DNA of 64,000 nucleotides from Proteiniborus sp. MB09-C3 (GTDB lineage: Bacteria > Bacillota > Clostridia > Tissierellales > Proteiniboraceae), in contig NZ_CP127161.1 in the NCBI RefSeq assembly GCF_030263895.1, positions 3,410,001 to 3,474,000 on the forward strand, given 5' to 3'. Within the stretch, counting starts at the first letter, position 1. The number at the start of each line of letters is the position of its first letter. The notes beneath the pieces were generated by a model. It searched no databases, was not told the origin of the DNA, and saw only the letters and a list, made by a program, of their open reading frames with translations. The translations under genes and the position numbers were made by a program. Positions 63,422 to 64,000 of the stretch are shown here, in pieces.

Positions 63422-64000
63422 TTATTTTGAATTCTTTATTAAATCATTGTATTGATCTTCTGATAATTCGCAATGGTAGAATAGCTTATAATATTTGGCT
63501 GTTTCTTCATATAGATTGTATTGAGCTACTTCTGGATACAGTAGTTGAGTTATCCAAATCATACCCATATAGCGATTAACAGATGGAGGAGTTCCCATCC
63601 AATTGTATGGACCCATAGGAACTTCAAAGTATTTGTTGTTTTTAATAGCTTTAAGCTCCTGCCATGCTTTATCTTCAGCTACACCACTATAGTAGCTCCC
63701 TGGTGCAAAAATTATAACCTCAGGATCCCATAAAATAATCTGTTCCATGTCTACAGGATTTCCAGAGCCTTTACTTGAAATATCATCTACTACAGCTACA
63801 TTGTTGCTTACCTGATCTATAATCTCTGCATGGAAAGAATCCTTAGCAAGCACACTAAGCCCATCTTCGCCTACACTATATATTAGGTTAACTTTTCCAG
63901 CCTCGCCAACCTTTTTCATTACTTCTTGTGTATTATTATAGATTTCTTCACAATACTGAGCTAATACTTCAGCTTCTTTTTCTCTTCCTAGAAGATCTCC
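63422..64000 (-). CDS. Siderophore/metal ABC transporter binding protein, C-terminal part (cut by window edge)
   Basis: The reading frame stays open to the window end, with 27 codons upstream of the first methionine (LLGREKEAEVLAQYCEEIYN), so this is the C-terminal part of a longer protein. It matches the BtuF/FepB-type periplasmic-binding family (PF01497): NPVDMEQIILWDPEVIIFAPG, AWQELKAIKNNKYFEVPMGPYNWMG and PPSVNRYMGMIWI. It likely binds an iron complex, haem or cobalamin. The partner permease and ATPase lie outside. Confidence 0.85.
   Translation of the reverse strand, partial: GDLLGREKEAEVLAQYCEEIYNNTQEVMKKVGEAGKVNLIYSVGEDGLSVLAKDSFHAEIIDQVSNNVAVVDDISSKGSGNPVDMEQIILWDPEVIIFAPGSYYSGVAEDKAWQELKAIKNNKYFEVPMGPYNWMGTPPSVNRYMGMIWITQLLYPEVAQYNLYEETAKYYKLFYHCELSEDQYNDLIKNSK

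Overview
The window is low-GC DNA with almost every gene on the minus strand, strong AGGAGG-type ribosome binding sites, frequent TTG/GTG starts and many U-tailed terminators. It encodes an [FeFe] hydrogenase, the anaerobic ribonucleotide reductase NrdDG, BipA, a CotH-type kinase and ABC-2 exporters. Together these point to an anaerobic, probably spore-forming Firmicute of the Clostridia/Tissierellia type. This assignment is inferred from gene content and base composition. No rRNA, tRNA, CRISPR array, phage or complete insertion sequence was seen.

Layout. 1-2473: end of peptidase T, a D-2-hydroxyacid dehydrogenase, a possible small membrane peptide and a cytoplasmic class A beta-lactamase-like protein. 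2551-11241: a peptide uptake and murein-peptide recycling operon (OppA-B-C-D-F, LD-carboxypeptidase, NlpC/P60 endopeptidase, M55 D-aminopeptidase), a reshuffled version of the Bacillus dpp-ykf operon with a CodY-like box at its start. 11503-14777: HAD phosphatase, two small Cys-rich proteins and an M3 oligopeptidase. 14964-18706: TldE/TldD proteases preceded by a 1-kb leader holding four very small ORFs and three related hairpins; this is the most unusual locus. 18726-24408: PLP aminotransferase, two lipoproteins, gamma-glutamyltransferase and a split chromate-type transporter. 24668-30937: paired ABC exporters, PepA and a Ca/Na antiporter. 31016-33496: hydrogenase with an ECF-type S component and a long 5' leader. 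33569-34030: a tandem array of a dispersed repeat. 34074-39505: BipA, YgiQ, NUDIX and a heptad-repeat coiled coil. 39771-48657: DUF3160 lipoprotein, a CotH-DUF4956-VTC cluster and a two-component system. 48751-51587: a BlaI-BlaR1 cassette next to UppP, flanked by duplicated sequence. 51746-54663: an ABC-2 exporter under a ykkC-family riboswitch, with a copy of the dispersed repeat between riboswitch and gene. 54694-64000: HflK/HflC, HxlR regulator, Dps, a probable alpha-ribazole kinase/phosphatase pair, NrdDG, a methyltransferase and a truncated siderophore-type binding protein.

How the genes work together. Peptide handling dominates: peptidases PepT, M55, NlpC/P60, LdcA, M3, TldD/E, GGT and PepA surround an Opp importer, which fits an amino-acid and peptide fermenter. 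Cell-envelope sensing is the second theme (BlaI/BlaR1, UppP, HflKC, CotH-VTC with its two-component system). The strongest candidates for something undescribed are the small-peptide operon upstream of tldDE and the 121-162-bp repeat whose end always lies directly against the T-tract of an intrinsic terminator.
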